From assembly GCA_036513895.1 (NCBI GenBank), contig DATBYF010000043.1:1-64000 (forward strand): a DNA stretch of 64,000 bases. The letters are read 5' to 3'. The notes under the pieces were generated by a model. It was given only the letters and a program-made list of their open reading frames with translations, ran no database searches and was not told the DNA's origin. Position numbers and translations under genes: made by a program. Shown in pieces: positions 43,666 through 52,928 of the stretch. The first letter of the stretch is position 1. Every line of letters starts with the position of its first letter. The DNA comes from Palsa-147 sp036513895. GTDB taxonomy: Bacteria > Acidobacteriota > Terriglobia > Acidiferrales > UBA7541.

Positions 43666-43765
43666 GGAGAAAGTCAAGAACCGCACCCTTGCAAACCAAA
43701 GGGTGCGGCACCCCCGGCGGCAACATCGAATTCGATTCAAATTTAAGGGTGTGCCACCCGCCTCC
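43666..43765. repeat. 100-bp direct repeat, copy B
   Basis: Exact copy of 41694-41793. The stop codon and last few residues of the six-TM gene at 43743 lie inside it. A shorter relative (AACCAAAGGGTGCGGACCCC) lies at 43564-43583. Confidence 0.9.
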
Positions 43766-44291
43766 GGCGATGTTGGAAGTGGTCATAAAGCCAAGCGAAC
43801 AGCAGGAAGCAAAATCCAATCCCTAGAACTACCCACATGAGGTTAGGAGCAACCGCCTGCCAGAAGAAGCAGACGACGAACGCGAAAAGCGCAACCCGAT
43901 CCGTGGCATGTAACTTCCGTTTTGTAAACGTGAATGACAGCACAGCGGCAATGGTGAAGAACACTATCATCACCACACCGTCAAGCCGAGAGACGGGAAC
44001 TTCCGGGTGGTTCACCGCGTGTCCATCCACAAGCGAGAGGACGCTGCCCAGGATTCCATAGGCAAGAAGCCCTGGGAAGATTTTCACCCAGCGATCCATT
44101 GTCACAAGCGCAATAGCCGCAGCCAGAGCGAGAAGTACCCATCCAACGGCGGGCGAATGCGGACTCGGTGTAAACGCAATCGCCATTCCCGCGAACACTA
44201 GGCCAAGCCACGCGATTCCAAGCAGCCACACACCGGCTCGCCGGAATCCCTGCTTGGTCTCGGTGGCTTTTTCTCCCATGGTGTTTCTCAC
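43743..44291 (-). CDS. six-TM membrane protein, partner of Rhs tip (cassette 2)
   Basis: 182 residues with six hydrophobic segments (GVWLLGIAWLGLVFAGMAIA, VLLALAAAIALVTMDRW, VVMIVFFTIAAVLSFTF, LGIGFCFLLFAWLY). Paralog of the 41842-42441 protein with the same conserved motifs, including HFQHRR near the end. Its ATG overlaps the stop of the Rhs-tip gene by 4 bases, a tighter coupling than in cassette 1. The coupled order tip then membrane protein is the classic effector-immunity order. Confidence 0.72.
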   Translation of the reverse strand: MRNTMGEKATETKQGFRRAGVWLLGIAWLGLVFAGMAIAFTPSPHSPAVGWVLLALAAAIALVTMDRWVKIFPGLLAYGILGSVLSLVDGHAVNHPEVPVSRLDGVVMIVFFTIAAVLSFTFTKRKLHATDRVALFAFVVCFFWQAVAPNLMWVVLGIGFCFLLFAWLYDHFQHRRRRVAHP

Positions 44292-45637
44292 TGCGGAATC
44301 GCGCAGTTAATGGCCTCAGCGCCTGTGAATGCTGCATCAACCGAAGTTCTTTCCAGAAAGCTCAGCCCAAGACTTAACACGTTCCCGATCGATCCAAGAG
44401 CCGACTTCACGCCGGCCGATGCCGGGCTAAGTGCCATCGGAAGTCCACCTGCACCCGCGAGGTTGAGAGACATGATGCTCGATGTTCTTCTTGCAAAGGT
44501 CGTCGCCGTACCCATTGCTGTGCTAACGAGACCTGGCGCACTGGTGGCCATAGTTCCAGCCGCGTCACCCGTCGAGCCGAAAAGGAAACCGTTGATCGAA
44601 TTCCCCGTCACGGCACTCACAAGAGGGTTGGACGAGAAGGACGTGTTCGTTCCAGTCGCTACATTGATGCCGAGTTCAACGCTCCCGCCGAGGCTGTAGG
44701 TATTCGCGTTCGCAGCCATACATGCTTTGTACGTTTGACCCGGCTGTCTAATGCCCAGCGTGAATCCCGTCGTTTGCGGCGAGGAGATGAAACTGTTACC
44801 CGGGTCAGAGGTCCAGATATCGCTCGTGTAAGTGGATTCGCCGGTGTCTCCGTTAACGGTGATTGATTGATTTAGCGTTGGAATCCACGTTCCCCCACCC
44901 TTACTCTCGCAGTCGTCTTCGGTGAAATCGATCATATTCCCATTTCCATCGAAGCAATACAGGCCGGACGGGTCAATGAAGCTGAGAGGGCTGTTCAACA
45001 CATAGGCGTAGCCGTTCCAGCTTTGGGGATTGCGCGGATCTGCGCCGTAATTCATCGGATCGGGGGACATAAAGCGGCCCGTGGCCGACGAATAGTATCG
45101 CGCCGCGAAGTTATCAAGGCTGGACTCGGCGTCGCGTTCTTTGCCCGTGAAATCGTGGGTTGTGGTAGTAGAAGAGCAAATGCTTGAGTCTTGCTCGCCG
45201 TAAGGATAGAAGGCGATGCAGCCCCCGGGCCCACCGGATACGGTAGTCAGTATGGTGCTTGATCCCACTTGATCTTTATCTACGAAATAGGTGGTACCGC
45301 CTGAATATTGCGCTACAAGCTGCCCATTTAGACAGGCATAGCCGAGAGACCAACAGGTCGAGGGACAATCGTTATTGAATTCCGTGACTACGTTGCCCGC
45401 ACCATCGTAAAGAAAATCGGTAGCGATTCCGTTAACGGTCTTCTGAACCCGGCGACCGAAGGCGTCGTAGAAATAGCAGGCAGTGGCAGTACTGCAATTA
45501 CCTGATGTACCGTCCACTTGCACGAGGCGATTTGAGCGGCGCCCGCGGCAACATCGAATTCGATTCAAATTTAAGGGCATGCCACCCGCCAGTCGCAGCA
45601 ACTTCGAGCGACTCGCGATAGATGACGCCTCGTTCAT
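44288..45637 (-). CDS. truncated Rhs protein with core domain and C-terminal tip (cassette 2)
   Basis: 449 codons as an open frame. Codons up to about 33 are encoded by repeat copy C and are not Rhs. Real Rhs sequence starts at NRLVQVDG; then YD repeats and the Rhs-associated core: GKERDAESSLDNFAARYYSS, ATGRFMSPDPMNYGADPRN, NGYAYVLNSPLSFIDPSGL. The tip follows (about 230 residues), ending in GAEAINCAIPQ, homologous to the cassette 1 orphan tip. The N-terminal shell and export parts are missing, so it is an orphan 3' cassette. Its stop overlaps the partner membrane gene. Full-length acidobacterial Rhs proteins are several times larger. Confidence 0.75.
   Translation of the reverse strand: MNEASSIASRSKLLRLAGGMPLNLNRIRCCRGRRSNRLVQVDGTSGNCSTATACYFYDAFGRRVQKTVNGIATDFLYDGAGNVVTEFNNDCPSTCWSLGYACLNGQLVAQYSGGTTYFVDKDQVGSSTILTTVSGGPGGCIAFYPYGEQDSSICSSTTTTHDFTGKERDAESSLDNFAARYYSSATGRFMSPDPMNYGADPRNPQSWNGYAYVLNSPLSFIDPSGLYCFDGNGNMIDFTEDDCESKGGGTWIPTLNQSITVNGDTGESTYTSDIWTSDPGNSFISSPQTTGFTLGIRQPGQTYKACMAANANTYSLGGSVELGINVATGTNTSFSSNPLVSAVTGNSINGFLFGSTGDAAGTMATSAPGLVSTAMGTATTFARRTSSIMSLNLAGAGGLPMALSPASAGVKSALGSIGNVLSLGLSFLERTSVDAAFTGAEAINCAIPQ
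45541..45590. repeat. partial copy C of the 100-bp repeat
   Basis: Shares the second half of the repeat (CGGCAACATCGAATTCGATT, then AAATTTAAGGG and GCCACCCGCC) with few mismatches. It forms the upstream breakpoint of the truncated Rhs gene. Confidence 0.8.
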
Positions 45638-45868
45638 TGCCGCGCGCTCGGGCCATCAAGCAGGCAATCTGTCCGGCCTCGATACACGTTTGTCCCAAAA
45701 GCGCACAGGACAAACACTTGTCTCCCACTCACGCCGCTGTAAGTATCCGCAACATCTGAGGCATAGGACGATAACGTGACGGGGCCTGATTTGCAACGCG
45801 CTCAGCTTCTACCTCGATAGACTCTAAAGAGAACGGTGTCCAATGCTACGGCGTGAAAGGAGAACTAT

Positions 45869-46759
45869 ATGACGTTCGCTAAGGCTCTGATCCTCTTTCT
45901 TCTCGGCGCAGGTTCTGCCCAGGCGATGCAACTCAGCCCGGTATCCGGTGATCAGCGGTCGGTGGATCGCGATGCGATTCGAGTTCATATTGATAAGATT
46001 TTCCAGGCCTATATCCAGAAGAACGCCGATGTCATTCGCGCCACTCATGCCAATGACTGGACCGGTTTCCAATCGTCCTCTCGCACTGCGATCCATGGAA
46101 TCGACCAATATATGGACGACGTAAGTGGCTTCCTCAAAGCGCCCATAAAGATGACCGCATACAAAATGCTGGAGTTCGATGTGATTTTTTACGGCGACAT
46201 CGCCATCGTCCCGTACATCGCCGACGTAACTTACGAATATGACGGCCAACCTTCAACCCAAAAACTTCGGGTACTCGACATATACGCAAAATTGGCGAAC
46301 GAGTGGAATCAAGTCGGCTCCGATACCACCTTGCATCCGGAGTCGCTCGCGGCTCAGTTGCAACAAGCTCAGCCAGTAAGTGCTTACGCGAAAAAAGACT
46401 TACTCTCCGCACGCGAAGCGGTCTGGCGTTCTTGGTTCGCGAACGATAGTCCGCGCCTCGCAGAGCTCGTGCCCGCTGAATTGATTGCCATCGATCAAAG
46501 CGATAAGTGGGAGAATCGCGACGAGGTCCTCGCCGGGGCCAAGGACTTTGCGGGCAAGGGCGGCAAACTTGTGCGTCTCGAATTCCCACAGACGGAAATT
46601 CAGATGTACGGATACACCGCCATCCTCTACTCAAAATATCTGTATGAAATCGAATTGGACGGAAAACGGTCCACGCAGTCGGGCCGGGCTACAGAAATGT
46701 TTGTCAATCGCGAGGGGAGATGGGTCAACGTGGGATGGCATCTGGACTCAGGCAGTTAA
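45869..46759 (+). CDS. secreted protein with two SnoaL/NTF2-like domains
   Basis: 296 residues with a signal peptide (MTFAKALILFLLGAGSAQA) and GGAGAA before the ATG. Two NTF2-like cone-fold halves can be seen: about 30-155 (DKIFQAYIQKNADVIRATHA, DIYAKLANEWNQVGSDTTLH) and 175-290 (REAVWRSWFANDSPRLAELV, EMFVNREGRWVNVGWHLDSG). Each half has the typical W-x-x-V-x-x end. Such domains (DUF4440/SnoaL-like) bind small molecules or act as scaffolds. It lies in the same block as the Rhs cassettes but on the other strand. Confidence 0.75.
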   Translation: MTFAKALILFLLGAGSAQAMQLSPVSGDQRSVDRDAIRVHIDKIFQAYIQKNADVIRATHANDWTGFQSSSRTAIHGIDQYMDDVSGFLKAPIKMTAYKMLEFDVIFYGDIAIVPYIADVTYEYDGQPSTQKLRVLDIYAKLANEWNQVGSDTTLHPESLAAQLQQAQPVSAYAKKDLLSAREAVWRSWFANDSPRLAELVPAELIAIDQSDKWENRDEVLAGAKDFAGKGGKLVRLEFPQTEIQMYGYTAILYSKYLYEIELDGKRSTQSGRATEMFVNREGRWVNVGWHLDSGS

Positions 46760-46810
46760 TCGTCCGACGATTATTCTAGTGGAGCGAGGGCACTCGCTAT
46801 CATCATCGGG

Positions 46811-46870
46811 TTTAGAACGCTCGTGCGAGGTCGCAGGTTCGAACGTCGCCGGCCCTGGCAATATTTTCAC
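46811..46870. repeat. decayed third copy of the tRNA-Asp 3' region
   Basis: TTTAGAACGC, then CGAGGTCGCAGGTTCGAAC and GGCCCTGGCAATATTTTCAC align with tRNA-Asp and its 3' flank with a deletion in the anticodon arm and several changes. It looks like an old attachment-site scar, marking the far end of the 41.2-46.8 kb block. Confidence 0.65.
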
Positions 46871-46952
46871 GGATCCACAGTTGCCGCTTTTTTTTCAGCA
46901 CGACGATCAGCCCGGACGCGGAGTCATGCTTGAAACGACCGATCGCACGCTT

Positions 46953-47246
46953 CTAAGCAGCTTGCCAAAACGGCATTCTGGGTTGTTGCTCGGCTGACTT
47001 CTTCAGTCTGTTCAGCTTGTCGGTTACGCTCGAGGGGTCGAGGCCTGCGCTCCTGCACACGCTCGCAAAATCCTTCTGGCTTTGAAAGAGAAAGCGCTCC
47101 GCTTCCATCTTCCGTCCCAGGCTGGACGACTGCCAGTCTTCGAGCGCTTGCAAAAGCACCGCGGTCCACAATCGGCGTGACCCAACCTGATCGTCGAAAT
47201 GGTAATCAGCTTTGGAGCTTGCCTGTTCGTAAATGTTGATGTTCAT
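46953..47246 (-). CDS. small conserved hypothetical protein
   Basis: 97 residues, mixed-charge and helical, beginning MNINIYEQASSKADYHFDD with AGGGGA upstream. The pattern LWTAVLLQALEDWQSS followed by a segment with FLFQSQKDFASVCRSAGLDP looks like a compact family I have seen near phage-type regions of acidobacteria, but I cannot name it. It lies just after the decayed tRNA-Asp end. Confidence 0.6.
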   Translation of the reverse strand: MNINIYEQASSKADYHFDDQVGSRRLWTAVLLQALEDWQSSSLGRKMEAERFLFQSQKDFASVCRSAGLDPSSVTDKLNRLKKSAEQQPRMPFWQAA

Positions 47247-47895
47247 CTATATCCCCTGGTAAGTTTTTCTAGCGCCTCAGCGGACCGTAGTCCGAACCCC
47301 GGCGCTCATACTTCTACTTATTGCACACGACACGCCAGAGTGATGGGCGTAACATAGCTATCTGACTTTGCCTCTCATATCGCTGAAAATAAGCCACTTC
47401 CATATATTTCTGGTGGATGTACTTGCTAAAAGCAAGAGCGGATGATGCTATGAATGTGTTCTAGTTTGAAACACAGGAAGGTCGCGACGGCCGATATCAT
47501 CGCTTTTACGCGATGGGTCCACAAAAACTGCCCTGAATCCGGGCCCAAACCAACGCGTCGGCTGCTCATCTCATTGATTCGGCAGCATTTCCCGTCTAGC
47601 GTGACGACGGCGAAGAAGCGAATTGCGTCTGTGCCGTTTTGAAACGCTCGCCAACCGCGGAACATTCCATTGGCCATCTTGATCCCCGTAATAGGCCAGC
47701 GCCTACAGGCGCGTTTCGACAGTTCTCACCGATGCAAGCCATTCACGTTGACTGTCTCGTACCCGATGTGGAACTAGGACGTAGCCCATCCTTGTCAACT
47801 CGATATCTAACCAGTACGCTGAAATCATCAAAGCCGGACAATCGTTCGGGAATGAATTTCTCTGAACTCTTTAGCACTAGTTGGCTGTTCGAATA
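47247..47895. other. intergenic region upstream of the sigma-54 regulator
   Basis: About 650 bases with no firmly supported gene. A plus-strand frame at 47454-47642 (62 codons; TRRLLISLIRQHFPSSVTTA) has a protein-like composition but no ribosome-binding site. Confidence 0.4.
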
Positions 47896-49317
47896 ATGAG
47901 CGTCGATCAGACAGATATTGTTATGGGAAAGAGTGCTGTTGAGTCGGCGCGGAAATATCTCTCCGTCTGCATCCTCGATGACGATCCTGCGTTCCTTGAA
48001 CTTACGACTGAGAGACTGCAGGCGGCAGGCTTCGACGTTACGGGCACGAGTGATCCCGCGCAAGCGCTGAACATGATCAGCAATGGCCGGTGTCGGGCCG
48101 TGCTGACTGACGTGATGATGCCCGCGATGGACGGATTTGAGTTTCTGGAAAAGGCGCTAGAGCTCGATCCCGGCGTTTACGTCATCTTGGTAACGGGCTT
48201 GTATTCGATGGATTCAGCGATCGATGCGATCAAGCGCGGAGCCTACGATTATGTTTGCAAGCCCTCGGATTTCCCGCGCCTGCTCAAAACTCTGGACGCG
48301 CTTGCGGAGCTATTCAGGCAACGCAGCCACATTCGAGAGCTCGAAGAGGACACGCTCGCCAGCTTCGAGTTCAACGGAATTGTCGGGCGCAGTCCGATCA
48401 TGCTCGAGCTATTTGACCTGATCCGAAAAATCTCAAATCACTTCAGAAACGTGCTGCTCAGCGGACCGACTGGCTCCGGTAAGGAACTTGTAGCTCGCGC
48501 TTTACACCGGATGAGCCCGGTGGCTAACAAGCGGTTCGTGGTCTGCAACTGCTCAGCGTTTGTTGAGACACTTCTCGAGAGCCAGCTATTTGGCCACGTG
48601 CGCGGAGCTTTTACCGGCGCCGCGGACACTCGCGCTGGGCTGTTTGAATATGCCGATGGCGGTACTGTTTTTCTCGACGAAATCGGTGAGATGCCGCTCC
48701 CGATGCAGGCCAAGCTCCTGCGCGTGGTTGAAAATCGCGAGATTCAAATGGTCGGATCCCCGGCAGTCAAGAAAGTAGATGTCCGGCTGATCGCAGCCAC
48801 CAACCGAGGGCTGCTGGCGGAAGTTCTTGCCGGAAGATTCCGCGAGGATTTGTTCTATCGCCTCAGCGCCATCGAGGTACGCGTCCCTAGCCTCGCCGAG
48901 CGGTCGGATGATATCCCGCTGCTTTCGCAAATGATCCTGAACAGGTGCAACGAGACGTATGGGAAGAAGCTCAAGGGCCTCACTCGCCGCGCGCAGGTGG
49001 TGTTGCTCCAGCATAGTTGGCCCGGCAACGTCCGTGAACTGGAGAATGTTATCTCCGGCGCGGCGATGACCGTCTCAGGCGATTTCATTGACGTTGCTGA
49101 CCTACCGAAACACCTATCTGAGTCCTCGGCGCGGTCGTCGCTCCCAATCGGAACATGGTGCCCGCTCCGTCTCGATGAGATGAATCAATCGCACATCCAG
49201 CGCGTGCTCGAAATTTGCGACGGGAATCACGTACGGGCTGCGGAGATTCTGGGAATCGGTCGAACTACGCTATACCGCTTTTTGAAGCGAGCAGCAGCTA
49301 CACGCAAATCCGCATAA
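47896..49317 (+). CDS. NtrC-family sigma-54-dependent response regulator
   Basis: 473 residues: REC domain (about 20-140, phosphoacceptor Asp72 in VLTDVMMPAMDG), AAA+ domain with Walker A GPTGSGKE, the sigma-54-contact loop GAFTGA and GTVFLDEIGEMPLPMQAKLL, and a C-terminal Fis-type HTH (AAEILGIGRTTLYRFLKRA). It activates sigma-54 promoters on phosphorylation. The ATG at 47896 is used; the in-frame TTG at 47881 is less likely. It faces a hybrid kinase and stand-alone receiver, which could be its signal source. Confidence 0.93.
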   Translation: MSVDQTDIVMGKSAVESARKYLSVCILDDDPAFLELTTERLQAAGFDVTGTSDPAQALNMISNGRCRAVLTDVMMPAMDGFEFLEKALELDPGVYVILVTGLYSMDSAIDAIKRGAYDYVCKPSDFPRLLKTLDALAELFRQRSHIRELEEDTLASFEFNGIVGRSPIMLELFDLIRKISNHFRNVLLSGPTGSGKELVARALHRMSPVANKRFVVCNCSAFVETLLESQLFGHVRGAFTGAADTRAGLFEYADGGTVFLDEIGEMPLPMQAKLLRVVENREIQMVGSPAVKKVDVRLIAATNRGLLAEVLAGRFREDLFYRLSAIEVRVPSLAERSDDIPLLSQMILNRCNETYGKKLKGLTRRAQVVLLQHSWPGNVRELENVISGAAMTVSGDFIDVADLPKHLSESSARSSLPIGTWCPLRLDEMNQSHIQRVLEICDGNHVRAAEILGIGRTTLYRFLKRAAATRKSA

Positions 49318-49332
49318 TTCGGCCATTTGTGA

Positions 49333-49710
49333 TCAGCCCGCGGTGACAGCAAGCCACTTTGATAATTGTCCAGAAAGTAGCTTGAAATCCACGGGCTTGG
49401 ATATGCAGGAATTACAACCCGCCATTAATACGCGCTTCTGATCCACAACCATGGCATGCGCAGTCACGGCAATCACCGGAATCGTGCATAGCGACGGCTG
49501 TTTGCGCATCCAAGCGACAAGAGCAAGCCCGTCGTCGGCGCCCAATTGAATATCGAGTAGCACGATATTTGGAGGATTCTGCTCCATCGCAGCGAAAGCC
49601 GACTTCAAATCTTCCGCCAATACAGGTTCATAACCCTCGGCATCCAACCAGTCGCACAACAACTCTCGATTTAACGCGTTGTCTTCGACCACCAAAATAC
49701 GATGCTTCAT
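49333..49710 (-). CDS. single-domain response regulator (CheY-like)
   Basis: 125-residue receiver domain with the acidic pair in VVEDN (Glu9, Asp10), phosphoacceptor Asp53 (VLLDIQLGADDG), Thr/Ala switch AVTAHA and Lys in ISKPVD. There is no output domain, so it acts by protein contact or as a phosphate shuttle. It overlaps the end of the hybrid kinase gene in an ATGA junction and stops 15 bases after the convergent sigma-54 regulator. Confidence 0.92.
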   Translation of the reverse strand: MKHRILVVEDNALNRELLCDWLDAEGYEPVLAEDLKSAFAAMEQNPPNIVLLDIQLGADDGLALVAWMRKQPSLCTIPVIAVTAHAMVVDQKRVLMAGCNSCISKPVDFKLLSGQLSKWLAVTAG

Positions 49711-52682
49711 TTTCCCGCCAATTGAATCGGAGCAAGCACGCGCCGAATTTCTTTAGTCAGGGATTGCTGCCAGTATTCCTGTTTGCGCGACAGAGATTCG
49801 GCATGAGTGCGAAGATATCGCTCTTCCTCCCGAGTCAAATCCTTGCTGGTGAGAACAAAAACGGGGAGATCGGCGGTCCGAGGCGAGCCACGCCATTCCG
49901 AGAGCAACTCGAAGCCGCTCACGTTGGGGAGCATGAGATCGAGAATCACAAACGCAGGAAGAGAATCGTTCATCCACGCCCGGGCTTGTGCGCCATCGGA
50001 CGCTGTCGCCGTTGCATAGCCCTGTGAACTTAGCAGCTCGGTAAGCACCTCGCGCGTGGCGCTGTCGTCCTCTACCACCAGGACAGGCCGTGCCAATCTT
50101 AGTCCTTCTTTCGCTGCGAGACACCGCTCGATCGCCGCAAGCAGGGCTGATTGGTCCACCGGCTTAACAAGATATTCGTCCGCGCCTAGCGTGGTTCCGA
50201 GTGCGGGCTGGTCAACAATGGAAATCACAATCACGGGAATGTTTGCGGTCCGCGGTTCATTCTTCAGCTGAAGGAGAAGCTCCCAACCGTTTGTGGGTTT
50301 CATCAGCAGGTCGAGCGTGATTGCGTCTGGCTGGAGCTCCGCCGCGATTTCGACAACTCGCGACAACTCTTCACAAAGAAGGGCCTCGTAGCCGGAAGAA
50401 GCGAGTTGCGATTGGATGAGCTGAGCTGCGGCTGAATCATCCTCGATTATAAAAATCCGTGGAATCCCGCCTTCTCTCTCTCGGGACTCGATCGCACTGG
50501 CAGGCACCGCGGAATAGGCCTGAACGAATGGCAACGAGAAGTAGAAGCAGCTTCCATGGCCCGGCTGGCTCTCAAGGCCCAGTTCCGATCCGTGCAATTC
50601 CACAAGCCGCTGAGTAATGGCCAAGCCCAAACCTGTGCCTTCCTGGGTGATGCCCGACTGCCTCAGCCGGTAAAACGCCTCGAAGATTCGCTTCTTCTCC
50701 TCAGGCGGAATTCCGGGTCCGTTATCACTTACTTCCAGGCGCACAGTTCCGTCAACGAGGTGGCCAGCAACTTTGATGTGCCCGCCATAAGGAGTGAATT
50801 TAATGGCATTGCCGACAAGGTTGATCAAGATCTGCTTCAGCCGTGTGCCATCGGCCCGGACGCCGAGGCTAGATTCCGCCTCGCAGGTGAGCGTGTGTGA
50901 TTTCTTCTCAGCGAGCGGCCTCACCGCATCCAAAACTTCGCGTAAAGTTCGCTCGACGGGCACGTTCTCGATAGCCAACTCGAGACGCCCCGCCTCGATT
51001 TTGGAAAGGTCAAGGATATCGTTGATGAGCCGGAGAAGGTGCTGCCCGCCGGTATGAATGTGAGTGACATAGCGCAGTTGGCGTTCATTCAGGGGCCCAT
51101 AACGCGCTTCGCTGAGTAAATCGGAAAATCCGAGGACTGCGTTCAGCGGTGTTCGCAGTTCGTGACTCATCGTCGAGAGGAATTGGTCCTTGAACCTGTT
51201 AGACCGTTCCGCTTCTTCTTTCGCTCGCAGCAGGGCCGCCTGCGCGTTCTTTTGCATGGTGATATCGCGGAATCCGATCACACCGCCGCGCAGGATACCG
51301 TCCTCACCTCGGAGAGGTCCGCCCGTAATGCTGATCAAGCGACCGTCCGGCACTTTCGCGTTGCGGATGAAGACCTCCACTTCGCTAAAACTTTCCCCCC
51401 GCATTGCTCGAACGAGTGGCAACTCACTGGGCGGATACACGGTCACGCCGTCAGGCAAGTAGCTCCCATACTGATCCGACCACTGGTCGGGTGTCGTGTC
51501 CGTAGCACCGATGCCCAAGACCTGCTCCGCGGCAGCGTTAAACAGGAGAAACTTCCCATTGGAATCGGCTACCACCACGCCATCGGCAATACTCTCCAAG
51601 ATCAATTGAAGGAGTTCCTTCTGCCGCTTCGTCTCCTCTTCCGCCAGCTTCTTTTCAGTGATGTCACGGAAAACGAGCACAACCCCGAGACTTTCGCCAT
51701 CGCGCGTAATAATCGGCGCCGCGCTATCCTCAATATCAAATTCCGCACCGTTCTTAGAGATCAAAATCGTGTGATTGGCCAGACCGACTACCTTCCCCTC
51801 CCGAAACACTTTCTTCACAGGGTTCTCGACGGGGCGCCGCGTTTCCTTATTCACGATGTCGAAAACTAGATCCATGGACTTGCCCCAAGCTTGCTCCTGC
51901 TTCCATCCCGTGAGCGACTGGGCGACCGAATTCATGAAATTCACAGCGCCGTTCGTATCGGTCGCGATTACCGCATCGCCGATGCTCCCAAGAGTTGTTG
52001 AGAGCCACATTTCGCTTCGTGTCAAAGCCGCTTGGGCGCGTTTGCGTTCGGTCAATTCCCGGCTCAGCATCCCGAAACAAATCATCAGCAGCGCGACACT
52101 CCCAATCGTCCCGCCGGCGATAGTGCGGGCCGAGGCGGCCATGCTTTCGTTGGCTTTATCGGTGCGAATTCTGAGCAAATTGTTCTCGTCATTCGCCATT
52201 TCTGCGGCGATAACGCGGATCTGGTCCATCCACGCCTTTCCGGATCCTTCGAGGACTACCTTCGTTGCTGCTGCGGAACCATCTTTTCTTCGGAGCTCGA
52301 TCGTCCTATCGAGTTCAGCCAACTTTTTGTCTATGAGAACATCCATAACCTCAATCCGCTGTTGCTGTATCGGACTATCGAAGGTGAGCTCCTTCAAGCG
52401 CCCAGTTACTTGGTCGAGATTTTTGATGGCTTGGCGGTAGGGCTCAAGGTAGGATTCATCTCCCGTCAGGAGATAGCCTCTCTGGCCCGTTTCTGCGTCA
52501 ACCAGGCGGCCAACCGTATCGTCGAGTGCTTGCAGAACTTGGTAGGTGTGCTTCGGCCGCTCAGCGGCTTCCGCGAATCGGGTTGCGCTTCGATAGGACA
52601 GCCACCCAACTGATACCAAAATGATTCCGGCAACGACGAAGCCCCAGCGGAGCAAGTCCCGTCCAAGTTTTGTTAGCATCAT
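49707..52682 (-). CDS. hybrid histidine kinase (CHASE3-PAS-PAS-HisKA-HATPase-REC-REC)
   Basis: 991 residues: TM1 (about 12-30), periplasmic CHASE3 (35-185, with DAETGQRGYLLTGDESYL), TM2 (190-207), PAS 1 (about 222-345), PAS 2 (355-475), HisKA with His507 in STMSHELRTPLNAVLG, HATPase (LINLVGNAIKFTPYGGHIKV, GTGLGLAI) and two receiver domains with TLDLLM and VILDLMLP. With the coupled single receiver there are three acceptors behind one kinase, which suggests a branched phosphorelay. The signal is not known. Confidence 0.94.
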   Translation of the reverse strand: MMLTKLGRDLLRWGFVVAGIILVSVGWLSYRSATRFAEAAERPKHTYQVLQALDDTVGRLVDAETGQRGYLLTGDESYLEPYRQAIKNLDQVTGRLKELTFDSPIQQQRIEVMDVLIDKKLAELDRTIELRRKDGSAAATKVVLEGSGKAWMDQIRVIAAEMANDENNLLRIRTDKANESMAASARTIAGGTIGSVALLMICFGMLSRELTERKRAQAALTRSEMWLSTTLGSIGDAVIATDTNGAVNFMNSVAQSLTGWKQEQAWGKSMDLVFDIVNKETRRPVENPVKKVFREGKVVGLANHTILISKNGAEFDIEDSAAPIITRDGESLGVVLVFRDITEKKLAEEETKRQKELLQLILESIADGVVVADSNGKFLLFNAAAEQVLGIGATDTTPDQWSDQYGSYLPDGVTVYPPSELPLVRAMRGESFSEVEVFIRNAKVPDGRLISITGGPLRGEDGILRGGVIGFRDITMQKNAQAALLRAKEEAERSNRFKDQFLSTMSHELRTPLNAVLGFSDLLSEARYGPLNERQLRYVTHIHTGGQHLLRLINDILDLSKIEAGRLELAIENVPVERTLREVLDAVRPLAEKKSHTLTCEAESSLGVRADGTRLKQILINLVGNAIKFTPYGGHIKVAGHLVDGTVRLEVSDNGPGIPPEEKKRIFEAFYRLRQSGITQEGTGLGLAITQRLVELHGSELGLESQPGHGSCFYFSLPFVQAYSAVPASAIESREREGGIPRIFIIEDDSAAAQLIQSQLASSGYEALLCEELSRVVEIAAELQPDAITLDLLMKPTNGWELLLQLKNEPRTANIPVIVISIVDQPALGTTLGADEYLVKPVDQSALLAAIERCLAAKEGLRLARPVLVVEDDSATREVLTELLSSQGYATATASDGAQARAWMNDSLPAFVILDLMLPNVSGFELLSEWRGSPRTADLPVFVLTSKDLTREEERYLRTHAESLSRKQEYWQQSLTKEIRRVLAPIQLAGK

Positions 52683-52928
52683 TTTGCAGTCCTATGGCGA
52701 GCGTCAGTCTAATTGCGCAAGAGCCACCGATTTGCACATTGCTCTTTCCGGCCTAGGCGCCGATGAATGAGAGGGCGATCCAGCAGGGAGCGGCGTAAAG
52801 CCGAAGCGAACGTGCAAAAACCCTGAGTTGTAATTCTAGAAGGCGGTTCGGCGGCTGAATGGCTTTGTACTACTGTGGCATTCAATCAGTTAATACCGCA
52901 CTGCGGCGCCCACCAACGAGGCTCAGCT

